Source of the DNA: Symbiodinium natans
Lineage: Eukaryota; Sar; Dinophyceae; Suessiales; Symbiodiniaceae
NCBI GenBank assembly: GCA_905221605.1
Contig: CAJNDS010002546.1
Location: 820,684-884,683 of the forward strand
Length of the DNA: 64,000 bases
Direction: 5' to 3'
Under the pieces are notes generated by a model, which did not search any database, was not told where the DNA came from, and saw nothing but the letters and a program-made list of their open reading frames with translations. Position numbers and translations under genes: made by a program. This document shows, piece after piece, positions 63,323-64,000 of this stretch. Position 1 is the stretch's first letter. Every line of letters starts with the position of its first letter.

Positions 63323-64000
63323 ATGAGGCTGTAGGCCACATCTAGCGAGTTTCTTTTCCTGCTATTGGAGTTCAGGGCCCACACCAGCTTCCTAGAGCAC
63401 GTGCCCGTGATGTGGAGGCCGGCTCAGCACCGCTGGCGGCCATGAAGCCAGAGCCTCCTCGGCAGCTTTAGGGCCTTTAGGGGGCACTTGTGGGGCCGTT
63501 AGGGGGCCTTTGTTGGCCCAAGGCTCTCTTGAGCTTCTAAACGGGGGCGAAAGGACTGTAAGGACCTGAGATTGACATGTTCCTTGGGTGCCCTTCTGGC
63601 TTCCATTGCACTTTTTGCCTCCCGACCCTGGACTCCCTCCCTCCCAGAGTCCTGACCCACACAGCCCAGAGTCCCACACAAGTTCAGGGTCTACACTTTC
63701 GGGTGTAGGGTGAGGACGCCGAACATCCTCCCCCCCCCCCCCCCCAACCACGCAGCCCACGTTCCTTGGCGGGGCCGCCAGCGGGTAGCTCAAGCAGCTC
63801 CACCTGCTCAAACCAAGGCCGACACATCCCTAAGAGCATTCATGCCCACTCATGGTCCGAACGGCTTCTGGGCTTACTTATCTGCAACCCAGCCGCTGAG
63901 CCGTTTGCTCTAGTGCTTCGTAGCTTACCCACACATTGGTTCTGAACCCTCTCTTCTTTGTTCTGGCACAAGTCAAAGGTCGAGGGTGTCTGGGCTGCCC

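Larger units (their letters stand above)
55468..63999. other. Gene-poor right end with weak candidates
   Basis: The stretch holds CA microsatellites at 58936-58952, 59733-59763 and 60427-60445, a GA array at about 60890-60955, a C homopolymer at about 63728-63744 and the repeat at 56345-56560. Three weak minus-strand coding candidates are listed separately. No gene is identified with confidence. Confidence 0.4.

Overview
The window looks like nuclear DNA of a dinoflagellate, most probably a symbiodiniacean or related member of the Suessiales. The evidence is: telomere-type CCCTAAA (TTTAGGG) arrays scattered internally; genes with AG|G acceptors and a probable GA donor next to a GT donor; long gene-poor stretches full of simple repeats; membrane-protein families carrying WSHSW/CINQ/RLWC signatures that I associate with these algae; and a stretch matching the 3' end of the dinoflagellate trans-spliced leader inside the LTRs of a retroelement. 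No bacterial, plastid or mitochondrial gene set, rRNA, tRNA or CRISPR array was seen.

Layout. 1.9-5.2 kb (minus): a secreted-protein gene built from four copies of an unfamiliar 'LNWWW' module followed by four six-cysteine repeats; several modules are out of frame. 5.2-14.7 kb: gene-poor. 14.75-18.85 kb: an AT-rich island of repeats, with a degenerate AGGAATCCTATT family, paired long inverted repeats, a CCAAAA/TTTTGG giant hairpin and two families of 120-260 bp tandem units, bracketed by inverted G-run/TAGC(AT)nGGTACC sequences. 18.9-22.5 kb: two candidate minus-strand exons. 22,537-31,230: a complete young LTR element (222-bp LTRs, 2 differences, CCCTA target duplication) inserted into a telomere-like repeat. 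Its body carries three long ORFs with WW, S1-like, MLLE-like, SAM-like and six CCCH domains but no reverse transcriptase, RNase H, integrase or recognisable protease.

31.3-36.9 kb: gene-poor. 36.9-47.0 kb (all minus): two paralogous membrane-protein genes (WSHSW family), an AGF-decapeptide-repeat protein and an intronless sterol-type glycosyltransferase. 54.8-55.5 kb (minus): a further multi-pass membrane protein. The remainder to 64 kb is mostly simple repeats and weak candidate exons. All confident host genes are on the minus strand, which fits the one-directional gene blocks known in dinoflagellates; the retroelement is on the plus strand.

Functional links between host genes are not evident. 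The coherent system here is the retroelement: tRNA-fragment primer site, polypurine tract, target duplication, leader-like sequence in the LTR, and a protein set that looks made for handling RNA but must borrow reverse transcriptase and integrase from elsewhere.
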